DNA of 64,000 nucleotides from Flagellimonas myxillae (GTDB taxonomy: Bacteria; Bacteroidota; Bacteroidia; Flavobacteriales; Flavobacteriaceae), in the NCBI RefSeq assembly GCF_023502235.1, contig NZ_JAMFLY010000005.1, positions 62,001 to 126,000 of the forward strand. Reading direction: 5' to 3'. Below, piece after piece: positions 17,019-25,348 of this stretch (position 1 is the stretch's first letter; every line of letters starts with the position of its first letter). The translations under genes and the position numbers were made by a program. The notes under the pieces were generated by a model. It worked only from the letters and a program-made list of their open reading frames with translations, was not told the origin of the DNA and made no database searches.

Positions 17019-17642
17019 TTAGGTATGCAAACCACATTCACGGTTTTCCAACACCTTGGTCGGGTCGAAATATTTGTGTTCGTTCGGTAGACGATATTCG
17101 TTTAGATACGCATCCAATTGGGTGTCGCTCCAGTAATAAAATGGACTCACTTTAAGGACACCATTACTGCCCAAACTCAAAACATCCAAAGAATCGCGAT
17201 GGGCAGTCTGACCCTTTCTCAAGTTGGTGAACCAAATATCTGGTTTATGTTCTTCCATCGCCCTTCTGAAGGGTTCCAATTTTACCTGCTCCGTGAAAAG
17301 GGAATGCATGGGGTCGTCAATTTGTGGAATTCCCATAACAGCATCCCTATGCGCTGAAGTTTGCCTTGGCACATAATGTTTAACATTCAAACCCAATCGG
17401 GATATAAGCTCATCGGCGTGTTTATAGGTGTTTGGGGTATTGTATCCTGTATCGCACCAGATTACCGGAATGTCGGCATCCACATCAGTAACTGCATGCA
17501 AAATGGCCACTTCATAGGGCCTAAAATTGGTAGTCACCACAGGGTTTTTCCCATTATTTATGGCCCATGAAATAATTTCTTGGGGAGGAATACCCCTAAA
17601 TTGTTTGTTTAAGTTTTCAATATCTTCAATTGTAAATGCCAT
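17019..17642 (-). CDS. PAPS reductase family protein, paralogue 2
   Basis: 207 residues, same length as paralogue 1 and alignable throughout: WCDTGYNTPNTYKHADELI, KLEPFRRAMEEHKPDIWFTN, and the C-terminal RECGLH. The PP-loop is changed: TTNFRPYEVAILH replaces TTSFGKYSAVLLS, losing the Gly and following Ser. It may be a divergent reductase, or have another nucleotide-handling role; no ATP-sulfurylase (CysD/CysN) gene is in the window. It has its own promoter with the same two boxes and a ~150-base leader. Confidence 0.88.
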   Translation of the reverse strand: MAFTIEDIENLNKQFRGIPPQEIISWAINNGKNPVVTTNFRPYEVAILHAVTDVDADIPVIWCDTGYNTPNTYKHADELISRLGLNVKHYVPRQTSAHRDAVMGIPQIDDPMHSLFTEQVKLEPFRRAMEEHKPDIWFTNLRKGQTAHRDSLDVLSLGSNGVLKVSPFYYWSDTQLDAYLNEYRLPNEHKYFDPTKVLENRECGLHT

Positions 17643-17794
17643 AACCTTATATTTTTACTTGTCTCAAGAGATTGATTTCCAGATTCGTTCGTGAGAAAAA
17701 TACAACACCATTTTTGTGACCAACTCCACCAAACCAATGGAAAATACCAAATTCAATATTCAGAACTAATTGGTCCGCCATCGTCGGAAATTTT

Positions 17795-17900
17795 AATTCC
17801 CTATCGATTTAATAGGAATTTCAAAAGTAGGATTATTTCATGAACTAACCGTTAATTTCAGCACAAAATTACTATTACCCTATGGTTTTTATAGATTTTA
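17795..17900 (-). promoter_or_regulatory. cysH2 promoter with paired CCTAT-N7-ATAGR boxes
   Basis: Box A (17795-17820) contains CCTAT at 17800-17804 and ATAGG at 17812-17816; a -7 element TACTTTTG is on the minus strand at 17829-17822; box B (17873-17900) contains CCTAT at 17879-17883 and ATAGA at 17891-17895. Orientation, order and the 79-bp centre spacing equal those before cysH1. Between this site and the cysH2 start (17643-17794) is an untranslated leader of about 150 bases with no structure I recognise. Confidence 0.75.
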
Positions 17901-17966
17901 ACAAAATCAATCTGAAAATTTAAGGATTCAGTACCCTTTTACAGTTAAATATTGAATTATTTGGTG

Positions 17967-18377
17967 CTAGGAAATTAAATCGGCAAGCGTATTGTTTCGA
18001 TAAACCTCTAAGGCACTATCCCTTACCTGGAGCATCAGTTTATGGACAGAACATTTGTTTTCATCTGGGCAATCGTCACATTTTTCGTAAAAGTTGAGGC
18101 TTACACAGGGTACCATGGCAATTGGTCCTTCCAACACGCGGATAACCGATGTCATAAGAATTTCATGGGGCTCCCGAATGAGGTAGTACCCCCCACCCTT
18201 TCCTTTTTTGGAGCCTAAAAACCCATTTCGCCTTAGGGTCAGCAAAATACTTTCCAGAAACTTTTGGGAAATGTTCTCATGCTTTGCTATTTCAGCAATC
18301 TGAACAGGCTCTTTCCCATCCATGGAAGCAAGGTAGGTCAGCGCTTTTAGCCCATATTTCGTCTTCTTGGAGAGCAT
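17967..18377 (-). CDS. Rrf2-family transcription regulator (CymR/IscR-like)
   Basis: 136 residues from the canonical start MLSKKTKYGLKALTYLA (ATG 18377); 13 extra N-terminal codons to 18416 are not part of the family pattern. Winged helix: VQIAEIAKHENISQKFLESILLTLRRNGFLGSKKGKGGGYYL. The loop that carries cysteines in IscR has CVSLNFYEKCDDCPDENKC (4 Cys), so Fe-S binding is possible; CymR-like cysteine sensing is the alternative. Located between the trans-sulfuration gene and cysH2, it likely controls sulfur assimilation through the CCTAT boxes. Confidence 0.93.
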   Translation of the reverse strand: MLSKKTKYGLKALTYLASMDGKEPVQIAEIAKHENISQKFLESILLTLRRNGFLGSKKGKGGGYYLIREPHEILMTSVIRVLEGPIAMVPCVSLNFYEKCDDCPDENKCSVHKLMLQVRDSALEVYRNNTLADLIS

Positions 18378-18434
18378 CCCACGAATATAGCTAAAAAAGG
18401 CGTTCGCCCCTTCCAAATTGGACCAACAATACGG

Positions 18435-19622
18435 CTATTTTTCCAAGGCTTGGGTTATATCCGCAATTATGTCATCAATATGCTCCAACCCAACCGAAAC
18501 CCGTACCATCCCATCCGAAATTCCAACAGCTTGTCGCTCCTCAGAGGTTAACTTACTATGGGTGGTCGAAGCAGGGTGGGTTACTATGCTCCTAGAGTCC
18601 CCTAGATTGGCAGAAAGTGATAGCATTCTAATGGCGTCAAAGAAATTTCTTCCAGCTTCCAGGCCGCCCTTCACCTCAAAAGCTACAACACAGCCTCCTG
18701 CTTTCATCTGTTTTTTGGCAATCTCATATTTTGGGTGCGATTTAAGAAAAGGATACTTAACCCATTCGACATTGGGATGCGCTTCCAAAAAAGTTGCCAG
18801 TTGCAGTGCATTGGAACAATGGCGGTCCACCCGAATTGCCAAGGTTTCCAGACTTTTGGACAATACCCAGGCGTTAAAGGGTGAAAGTGCCGGTCCCGTA
18901 ATTCGGGCAAAACGGTAAATTTTGTCCATGAGTTCACTACTGCCTACGGTAATACCCGCCAACACCCTACCTTGGCCGTCCATCAACTTGGTCCCGGAAT
19001 GAATGATCAAATCCGCCCCAAATTTGATAGGCTGCTGCAAATAGGGAGACGCGAAGCAATTGTCTATGATAAATATTAAGTCATGCTTTTTGGCAATCTT
19101 TCCGAGTGCTTCCAAATCCAGAACATCCACGCCCGGATTAGTCGGTGATTCAGCATACAAAATTTTTGTCTTGGGCGTGATCAGCCCCTCTACGGCATCC
19201 AAGTCATTTACGTCGAAATAGCTGGTGGACACATCCCACTTTGGAAAAAATTGGGTAAACAATGTGTGGGTGGAACCAAAGATGCTCTTCGCCGACACAA
19301 TATGATCTCCAGTTTCCAAAAGGGCCACAAAGGTGGAATAGACGGCCGCCATTCCAGAGGCAAAAGCAAAACCGGCCTCTGCTCCTTCCATTTTGCACAC
19401 CTTGTCTATGAACTCATTGGAATTGGGGTTGGAGTACCTGGAATAAATATTCCGCTCCTTCTCTTCTGCAAAGGAAGCCCTCATGTCTTCGGCATCCTCG
19501 AAAACAAAGCTGGAGGTCAAATACATTGGAGTGGAATGCTCCAAGAATTGTGACCGCTCTGTCTGCGTCCGAACCGCTTCCGTTTCAAATTTTCGGGTGC
19601 TATTATCCGATTCTTTTTTCAT
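18435..19622 (-). CDS. Trans-sulfuration PLP enzyme (O-succinyl/acetylhomoserine sulfhydrylase type)
   Basis: 395 residues of the Cys/Met metabolism PLP family. PLP-lysine Lys212 in HSGTKLMDGQGRV, YSRYSNPN, SGMAAVYSTF, ESPTNPG and the C-terminal LGDSRSIVTHPASTTHSKL are visible. The sequence is MetZ/MetB-like; it may make homocysteine from sulfide plus an activated homoserine, or cystathionine from cysteine. A second, different family member (23465-24742) resembles O-acetylhomoserine sulfhydrylase, and the MetX domain nearby makes O-acetylhomoserine, so the two may divide direct sulfhydrylation and trans-sulfuration. Confidence 0.92.
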   Translation of the reverse strand: MKKESDNSTRKFETEAVRTQTERSQFLEHSTPMYLTSSFVFEDAEDMRASFAEEKERNIYSRYSNPNSNEFIDKVCKMEGAEAGFAFASGMAAVYSTFVALLETGDHIVSAKSIFGSTHTLFTQFFPKWDVSTSYFDVNDLDAVEGLITPKTKILYAESPTNPGVDVLDLEALGKIAKKHDLIFIIDNCFASPYLQQPIKFGADLIIHSGTKLMDGQGRVLAGITVGSSELMDKIYRFARITGPALSPFNAWVLSKSLETLAIRVDRHCSNALQLATFLEAHPNVEWVKYPFLKSHPKYEIAKKQMKAGGCVVAFEVKGGLEAGRNFFDAIRMLSLSANLGDSRSIVTHPASTTHSKLTSEERQAVGISDGMVRVSVGLEHIDDIIADITQALEK

Positions 19623-19661
19623 AAGGTCTTATTCAATAACCAAAGTGCGGTCATAACTCTC

Positions 19662-19976
19662 CTATTCTTTTTCCTTATTATTTTTATAGTGTGTTCCATT
19701 TTGGCATTCGGACAAAGTCGGAAGGACTTCAAATTCACCATTAATCAGGGCTTCTTTTTTTGCTCTGGACCAACCTTGAATCTGTTTTTCACGTTCGAAA
19801 GCTATAGCAATACTCTGATACTCTTCAAAATACACCAATTTTACAGGTAATCTTTTCTTAGTGTGAATAGCTCCTCTTCCATCTTCATGTTCACTAAGTC
19901 TTTTGTCCAAATCAATTGTACTGCCCGTGTAATAGCTTCCATCTGAACATTCCAACATATAGACAAATCCTTTCAT
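19662..19976 (-). CDS. GIY-YIG domain protein (UPF0213-like)
   Basis: 104 residues. FVYMLECSDGSYYTGSTIDLDKRLSEH is a GIY-YIG-type nuclease core (VYML...YTG), with downstream Glu in EREKQIQGWSRAKKEALI. Such single-domain proteins are common and often variable in Flavobacteriaceae; function is unknown. It lies in the methionine operon between unrelated biosynthetic genes, and just upstream is a ~53-base palindromic element (19993-20045), suggesting a small acquired unit. Confidence 0.92.
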   Translation of the reverse strand: MKGFVYMLECSDGSYYTGSTIDLDKRLSEHEDGRGAIHTKKRLPVKLVYFEEYQSIAIAFEREKQIQGWSRAKKEALINGEFEVLPTLSECQNGTHYKNNKEKE

Positions 19977-19992
19977 ATTAACTCGTTGTGGC

Positions 19993-20045
19993 TTCGACTA
20001 CGCTCAGCCACCAAACACACTAAAAGGTAGTTGAGCGAAGTCGAA
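19993..20045. repeat. Imperfect 20-bp-arm palindrome next to GIY-YIG gene
   Basis: Left arm TTCGACTACGCTCAGCCACC (19993-20012), right arm GGTAGTTGAGCGAAGTCGAA (20026-20045), three mismatches, 13-base loop. It starts one base after the stop of the trifunctional gene and ends 16 bases before the GIY-YIG start. The form is that of REP-like palindromic units dispersed in flavobacterial genomes; it could also act as a processing or termination hairpin. Confidence 0.75.
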
Positions 20046-20046
20046 A

Positions 20047-23000
20047 CTAGATTTTTTCTGCTATTCTAAGTATGTCGCCAAAAACACCTCTTGCCGTTAC
20101 TGCCGAACCTGCACCTGCACCTTGGATCACTAAGGGGTTTTCGCCATAAGACTCGGTATATATTTCTATGATGGAATCCGAACCGCTCACTTGCCCCAAA
20201 GCACTTTCCTTGGGAACCGAGACAAGTTTTACGTCCAGAATACCCTTGTCTTTCTGTAAATCACCATGCAAATCGCCAATATACCGAAGTACATGGCCCT
20301 TCTTTTGTTGTTCTTTGATAGCCTTGAACGTAGCATCCATCTTCCCAATTTGGGATTTAAATTCTTCAAAATTAAGCGTCCGTAACTCCTCAGGTATAAG
20401 ATTTTCAATAGTAATGTCCGAAAATTCATTTTGGAGATCGAGCTCCCTGGCCAATATCAACAATTTTCTTCCCACATCGTTCCCGGACAAGTCTTCCCTT
20501 GGGTCGGGCTCTGTAAATCCCTGGCCCATGGCTTCCTGCACCACGGATGAAAAAGTAATTTCAGCTTCGGAAAATGTATTGAAAATATAGCTCAAAGATC
20601 CCGAAAACACTCCTTTGATCCGTGTAATATTCTCCCCGGAAAGATGGAGCAACTTAATCGTATCAATCAAAGGGAGTCCCGCTCCCACATTGGTTTCATA
20701 GAGGTACTGTTTTTGATTCTTCTCCAAACTTTTTCGAATGGATTTATAATAATCATAGCCAAGGGTGTTTGCTATTTTGTTGGAGGACACCAAATCAAAA
20801 CCATATTCAATAAAAGTATCGTAATGGGACACGAATGCTTCGTTGGCCGTATTGTCCACGGCGATAAGGTTCTCCAAGTGATTTTCCTTGGCAAAATTCA
20901 AGATATCCGCAATCTCATAGGGCTTACCCTTCTTTTCAAGGTCGGACCTCCACTGCTTGGAAGCCCCTTCCGTAGTTAACAATGCCTTTTTAGAATTGGA
21001 GACGGAAAAAATCCGGAGATCTATTCCTTTTCGCAGTTCAATACTCTTTTGGGAGTCCAGAATTTGATCGATCAATGTACCTCCCACATTACCATGTCCG
21101 AAAATGGCAAGGTTTACTTTTTTGGCAATCCCAAAAATTTGTCCGTGCACCACATTGATGGCTTTGTGCAAATCGGATTTATGCACCACCAAACTCACAT
21201 TTTTGCCCGTAACCGTGTTGTTGAACAGCAATGGCACTACCTGGTTTTGAACCAAGGCGTTAAAAGGTTTATGGAAGGTGCTAAGGTCCATTCCCACAAT
21301 GGAGATAACGGACACATTGTCCATTACCGTAATCTGATTTACGTCTTTGGCCGAATAGTCCGTCTCAAATTCTTGGTCCAGTACTTTTTTGGCTTTCTGG
21401 GCCTTTTGGGCGTCCACCACAAGACCTATGCCCCGTTCAGAAGAACCTTGGGATATAATCCCAACACTGATATTGTTTTGCCCGAGCGCCCTAAAAATAC
21501 GCGCGTCTATCCCAACTTTACCCAACAGCCCGCGTCCCGAGAGGTTTACGAGCGCCACATCTTCCAGAACAGAAAGGGATTTAATACCTCCATTGTCCGT
21601 CTTGGGGCCTATTAAGGTGCCATCACTTGCGGCATTAAAGGTGTTTTTGATCCGTAACGGAATGTTTTTTTCTATTAAGGGGATAATGGTCTTGGCGTGC
21701 AGGATATTGGCTCCGAAATTGGCCAATTCGTTGGCCTCGGCATAGGAAATGGAATCGATTAGCTTGGCATCCGGAACCAAATCTGGATTGGCTGTAAAAA
21801 TTCCATCCACATGTGTATAGTTCACCAATTCCTGGGCATCCAAATAGTTGGCCAAAAGGGCAGCGGAATAATTACTTCCATTCCTGCCCAAAGTGGTAGT
21901 TTCTCCATTTGGGGTAGATGCAATAAAACCAGTGGTAATCGCTACCGCGCCTTCATCCAATTCCCTAAAACAACGGATAACGTTTTCTTTGGAAGTTCCC
22001 TCATTTACCTCAGCATTATTAAAGGTATCATCGGTTTTGATAAGGGTGCGTGAATCCACAAATTGGGCTTTTACCCCTCTGTTCTGCAACATGGCAGTAA
22101 CCACTTTGGCCGAGATCAACTCGCCATAGGCCAATAGTTCATCCTTGGTCTTGAGGCTATAGTCCCCGGTTAATGATACCCCGCGCAACAGTTTTTCTAT
22201 AGATTGAAGCTCCGCAGATAAATCAATCTTCGGAAAAGCCTCTTTTTGATATTTTGAAAATGCTTCAAGAGCCTCCTCGAAGGCCTCACCTTTGGCCGCA
22301 CTTTCCAGCATGGATTCCAATTGGTCCGTGGCCCTGCCGCGAGCCGAAAGCACCACCCCAAAGTGTTCCTTTTCAGCTGCCTTGTTAGTGATTATGGAAA
22401 GAACGTTTTCCAAACCCTCGCCATTGGCCAGGGATTTCCCTCCAAATTTTAATATTTTGATACGTTCCGATACGGTTTGTTCCTTAAAAATGGGATTCAA
22501 CAAGTTTTCCAACTGCTGAAATTCAATCAAAAAGGCATCATGGCCGTGCAAGGATTGAACCTCCCCGTAGGTAACATTGGCATTGGCCTGGGCCAAATGC
22601 CTGAAGGTTTCCTTATTTTCTTCCGCCGTAAAAAACAAATCCGAGTTTACACCGATAATATGGATTCTGGTGTCGCTGTCCTGCAAATTTTGAAAAGCTT
22701 GGTCACTCTCCCGGGTAATATCAATGGTTTTTAGGAGTTGGTTCATCAGCTTGTAGGCCGAAAGCTGAAACCGCTCTTGGAGTTTCTTACCATGGTGCAT
22801 CAACCAACTTTCCACATTGAACACCTGAAGCTCCTCGTTGGTACTTCTTTTGAACCGCTCCTTAAAAGATTCCGGGGTTCTGTAACAAAGCATGGCATGC
22901 ATACGGGCATCGTGTACAGGCTGTTTGGAATTGACCAAAAATTGTTCTTGGATTTGACAATTCGCAATCAGCCAATCCGTCGATTTCCAATCGGATGCCA

Positions 23001-23433
23001 CAGGAATCAAATGCTCCGTAATATTTGGGCTCAAGGCTGCCATTTCCCAGGCGACCCCACCTCCTAAAGAACCACCAATAATGGCGTACAATCGCTCTAT
23101 ATTGAGTTTTTCCAGTCCAAGAAGGAAGATTCGGGCAATATCTCCGGCAACAAAATCCTTGTAATTATCCACTACAAAGCTATCATATCCATTCCCGGGA
23201 ACATTAAAGGCCAAAATGGTGTAGGTTTCGGTGTCAATACACTTATCCTTGCCAATAATGTCGGACCACCACCCATTCTCCCCGGTAACATTTGAATTAC
23301 CAGTGAGCGCATGGTTGACCAAAACGATAGGGGCCGAATGCAGTTCTTGCCCAAAAATCTGGTAGGACAACTGTAAATCCTGCTTTATTCCACTAATGGT
23401 AGTGTATCCCTTTATCTCTGTTTTATGGAGCAT
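20047..23433 (-). CDS. Trifunctional homoserine acetyltransferase-like / aspartokinase / homoserine dehydrogenase
   Basis: 1128 residues. Residues 1-~320: alpha/beta-hydrolase MetX-like domain with Ser122 in GGSLGG, Asp265 and His298 as the likely triad. Residues ~326-615: aspartokinase (KFGGKSL; TTLGRNGSNYSA), followed by ACT-type regulatory sequence to ~770. Residues 772-1128: homoserine dehydrogenase (FGHGNVGG; VGAGLPLIDTIK; GAGAGSAVTARGVFGDIL). It covers aspartate phosphorylation, semialdehyde reduction to homoserine, and homoserine O-acylation, that is, both ends of the route to O-acetylhomoserine. It follows the sulfhydrylase gene by 31 bases, so it is probably under the same SAM-I riboswitch. 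Confidence 0.95.
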   Translation of the reverse strand: MLHKTEIKGYTTISGIKQDLQLSYQIFGQELHSAPIVLVNHALTGNSNVTGENGWWSDIIGKDKCIDTETYTILAFNVPGNGYDSFVVDNYKDFVAGDIARIFLLGLEKLNIERLYAIIGGSLGGGVAWEMAALSPNITEHLIPVASDWKSTDWLIANCQIQEQFLVNSKQPVHDARMHAMLCYRTPESFKERFKRSTNEELQVFNVESWLMHHGKKLQERFQLSAYKLMNQLLKTIDITRESDQAFQNLQDSDTRIHIIGVNSDLFFTAEENKETFRHLAQANANVTYGEVQSLHGHDAFLIEFQQLENLLNPIFKEQTVSERIKILKFGGKSLANGEGLENVLSIITNKAAEKEHFGVVLSARGRATDQLESMLESAAKGEAFEEALEAFSKYQKEAFPKIDLSAELQSIEKLLRGVSLTGDYSLKTKDELLAYGELISAKVVTAMLQNRGVKAQFVDSRTLIKTDDTFNNAEVNEGTSKENVIRCFRELDEGAVAITTGFIASTPNGETTTLGRNGSNYSAALLANYLDAQELVNYTHVDGIFTANPDLVPDAKLIDSISYAEANELANFGANILHAKTIIPLIEKNIPLRIKNTFNAASDGTLIGPKTDNGGIKSLSVLEDVALVNLSGRGLLGKVGIDARIFRALGQNNISVGIISQGSSERGIGLVVDAQKAQKAKKVLDQEFETDYSAKDVNQITVMDNVSVISIVGMDLSTFHKPFNALVQNQVVPLLFNNTVTGKNVSLVVHKSDLHKAINVVHGQIFGIAKKVNLAIFGHGNVGGTLIDQILDSQKSIELRKGIDLRIFSVSNSKKALLTTEGASKQWRSDLEKKGKPYEIADILNFAKENHLENLIAVDNTANEAFVSHYDTFIEYGFDLVSSNKIANTLGYDYYKSIRKSLEKNQKQYLYETNVGAGLPLIDTIKLLHLSGENITRIKGVFSGSLSYIFNTFSEAEITFSSVVQEAMGQGFTEPDPREDLSGNDVGRKLLILARELDLQNEFSDITIENLIPEELRTLNFEEFKSQIGKMDATFKAIKEQQKKGHVLRYIGDLHGDLQKDKGILDVKLVSVPKESALGQVSGSDSIIEIYTESYGENPLVIQGAGAGSAVTARGVFGDILRIAEKI

Positions 23434-23464
23434 TCCAACGAAATTTGTTCAAATGGGTTCTATA

Positions 23465-24742
23465 TCAATTTAAGGAAGCAAAAGCACTTTCCAAATCGGC
23501 CTTTAAATCTTCAAGATTTTCCAGACCAACAGATAATCTGATTAAGTCCTTGGTTACCCCGGTGGATTCTTGTTCCGCTTCATCCAACTGTTGATGGGTG
23601 GTACTTGCCGGGTGAATGATCAAGGATTTAGTATCTCCAATATTGGCCAAAAGTGAGAATATCTTGGTCTCGTCCGCTATCTTTTTGGAAGATTCAAATC
23701 CCCCCTTGACCCCAAAGGTCAAAATACTGCTCTGTCCGTTTGGCAAATATTCATCTGCCAATTTTTTGTATTTGCTGGATTCCAAGCCCGGGTAGTTTAC
23801 CCAAGTAACCTCTTCCTTGGTTTCCAACCATTGTGCCAAGGCCAAGGCATTTTCACTATGCTTTTTCATACGGACCTCCAGGGTTTCCAATCCTTGGATA
23901 ATCTGGAATGCATTAAAGGGGCTCAAACAGGCACCATGATCGCGTAATCCTTCTATTCTTACTTTGGCAATAAAGGCCGCAGGGCCCAATGCATCGTGAT
24001 ATACCAATCCGTGATAGCCTGGAGACGGTTCGGTGAACTCTGGGAATTTCCCATTGGCCCAGTTGAAGGTCCCTGCATCGATAATGGCCCCGCCCAAAGC
24101 TGTTCCATTACCATTAATATATTTGGTGAGCGAGTGAATTACGATGTTGGCGCCGTGTTCAATCGGATTCAATAAAGCAGGGGAAGCCACAGTATTGTCC
24201 ACAATAAAAGGAACCTCCGCTGCCTTGGCTTCTTTGGAAATGGCCTTCAAATCCAATACATCGAGTTTTGGATTACCCAAAGATTCCACAAAGAACGCAC
24301 GGGTATTTTCTTGAACTGCCTTACCAAAATTGGAGGGGTCTGAGGGGTCTACAAATGTTGTTGTGATTCCCAATCGGGGCAAGGTCACTTTAAAGAGATT
24401 GTAGGTTCCTCCATATAGACTGTTGGAAGCGACGATATGATCACCAGCTTTTAAGAGTACAAGCAAAGCGGTGTTCACAGCCCCAGTACCCGAAGAACAA
24501 ACCACCGACGCGATTCCGCCTTCCAAAGCCGCGAGACGCTGCTCCAAAATATCGTTGGTGGGGTTGTTGATACGGGTATAGATGTTCCCAAACTCTGCCA
24601 GGGAGAAAAGGTTGGCCGCATGGTCCGAGTTATTGAACACATAGGCGGTACTCTGATAAATGGGCACGGCCCTAGTTCCTCCGTTAGTGGTTACATCGTG
24701 TCCTGCATGCAAGGCATTGGTTCCAAATTTTTGATCACTCAT
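23465..24742 (-). CDS. O-acetylhomoserine aminocarboxypropyltransferase/sulfhydrylase
   Basis: 425 residues, the typical length of O-acetylhomoserine sulfhydrylases (MetY), longer than MetB/MetZ. PLP-lysine Lys207 in HSLTKYINGNG, substrate motifs YTRINNPTNDILEQR and GDTKSLIIHPASTTHQQL. It condenses O-acetylhomoserine with sulfide to homocysteine. It heads the leftward operon with the MetX-aspartokinase-HDH gene. A terminator hairpin and a SAM-I aptamer lie directly upstream, giving transcriptional control by SAM. Confidence 0.95.
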   Translation of the reverse strand: MSDQKFGTNALHAGHDVTTNGGTRAVPIYQSTAYVFNNSDHAANLFSLAEFGNIYTRINNPTNDILEQRLAALEGGIASVVCSSGTGAVNTALLVLLKAGDHIVASNSLYGGTYNLFKVTLPRLGITTTFVDPSDPSNFGKAVQENTRAFFVESLGNPKLDVLDLKAISKEAKAAEVPFIVDNTVASPALLNPIEHGANIVIHSLTKYINGNGTALGGAIIDAGTFNWANGKFPEFTEPSPGYHGLVYHDALGPAAFIAKVRIEGLRDHGACLSPFNAFQIIQGLETLEVRMKKHSENALALAQWLETKEEVTWVNYPGLESSKYKKLADEYLPNGQSSILTFGVKGGFESSKKIADETKIFSLLANIGDTKSLIIHPASTTHQQLDEAEQESTGVTKDLIRLSVGLENLEDLKADLESAFASLN

Positions 24743-24781
24743 GATTTCAGTTTTTTAAATTTTAATTCAACAAAACAATTT

Positions 24782-24817
24782 AAAAAGCCAAACCCCGCTA
24801 GGAACAGTTCCTATGGG
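24782..24817 (-). terminator. Riboswitch terminator before the sulfhydrylase gene
   Basis: On the minus strand CCC-A-TAGGAAC-T-GTTCCTA-GC-GGG forms a GC-clamped hairpin followed by GTTTGGCTTTTT. Lying between the SAM-I aptamer and the start codon, it is the expected expression platform: formed when SAM is bound, stopping transcription. Confidence 0.75.
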
Positions 24818-24865
24818 TCAAATCAAAAAGTTATAAGAAAGCGTAATCGAGAATGTTCGATTGTT

Positions 24866-25013
24866 GTTATCTATTCCTGTCTCAATTGCAGTTTTCCACT
24901 TTTGAGATCCTGAAACACGTTCAGGACAAGGATAGAATTTAGCACCTTCTTGGAACAGGTCCAAGGGTTGCTAAGGCTTCATAGGGTCTATTCCCTCCAC
25001 CTTTCTTGATAAC
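24866..25013 (-). ncRNA. SAM-I (S-box) riboswitch upstream of the sulfhydrylase operon
   Basis: Minus strand: GTTATCAAGAAAGGTGGAGG (from 25013), GGAATAGACCCTATGAAGCC, TTAGCAACCCTTGG, AAGGTGCTAA, an extended P4 region (TCCTGAACGTGTTTCAGGA) and the closing strand GATAAC (24871-24866). The core matches the copy before metH almost base for base; P4 and the distal part are longer. A -7 element TATCTTTG is at 25050-25043, placing the 5' end near 25036. A terminator follows at 24782-24817. Confidence 0.93.
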
Positions 25014-25042
25014 TATTCAATACGTGTTTGAACTTACAAGGA

Positions 25043-25348
25043 CAAAGATAACGGTAGAAAAATGTAATTTCCTAATCTTTTCCAAGAATTCATTGAATCT
25101 ATTTTGATCAAAATAGCATGAATTGGAGTTGACCACCCAATAATACATGAATCATTCAACTGTATTTCTTTCATTTTCTTTGCTTGTCCAAAGAAGACGA
25201 AACATAAGAAACGACACTTTCTTGCAAGGAATTTTCCATTGTTTCCAATGGAAATCGATTTCGAAACCTCGCCATCCCTCTAAAGCGGGTTGAGTACCAA
25301 CCGAGGCTTCCTCAATCTATTCTGGAAGAAAGAACAGCTCCTCTTAAG
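25043..25348. other. Non-coding gap: promoter and one hairpin
   Basis: 25043-25050 is the -7 element TATCTTTG (minus strand) of the SAM-I leader. At 25233-25254 the arms TTTCCATTG and CAATGGAAA form a perfect 9-bp hairpin with a TTTC loop and no T-run. I see no ORF, RNA gene or repeat in the rest. Confidence 0.5.

Noticed and set aside
25233..25254. Perfect 9-bp hairpin as terminator of the CocE-family gene or of the SAM-I operon.
   Set aside because: No T-run on either strand and it lies about 95 bases from the CocE stop; left as an unassigned hairpin.
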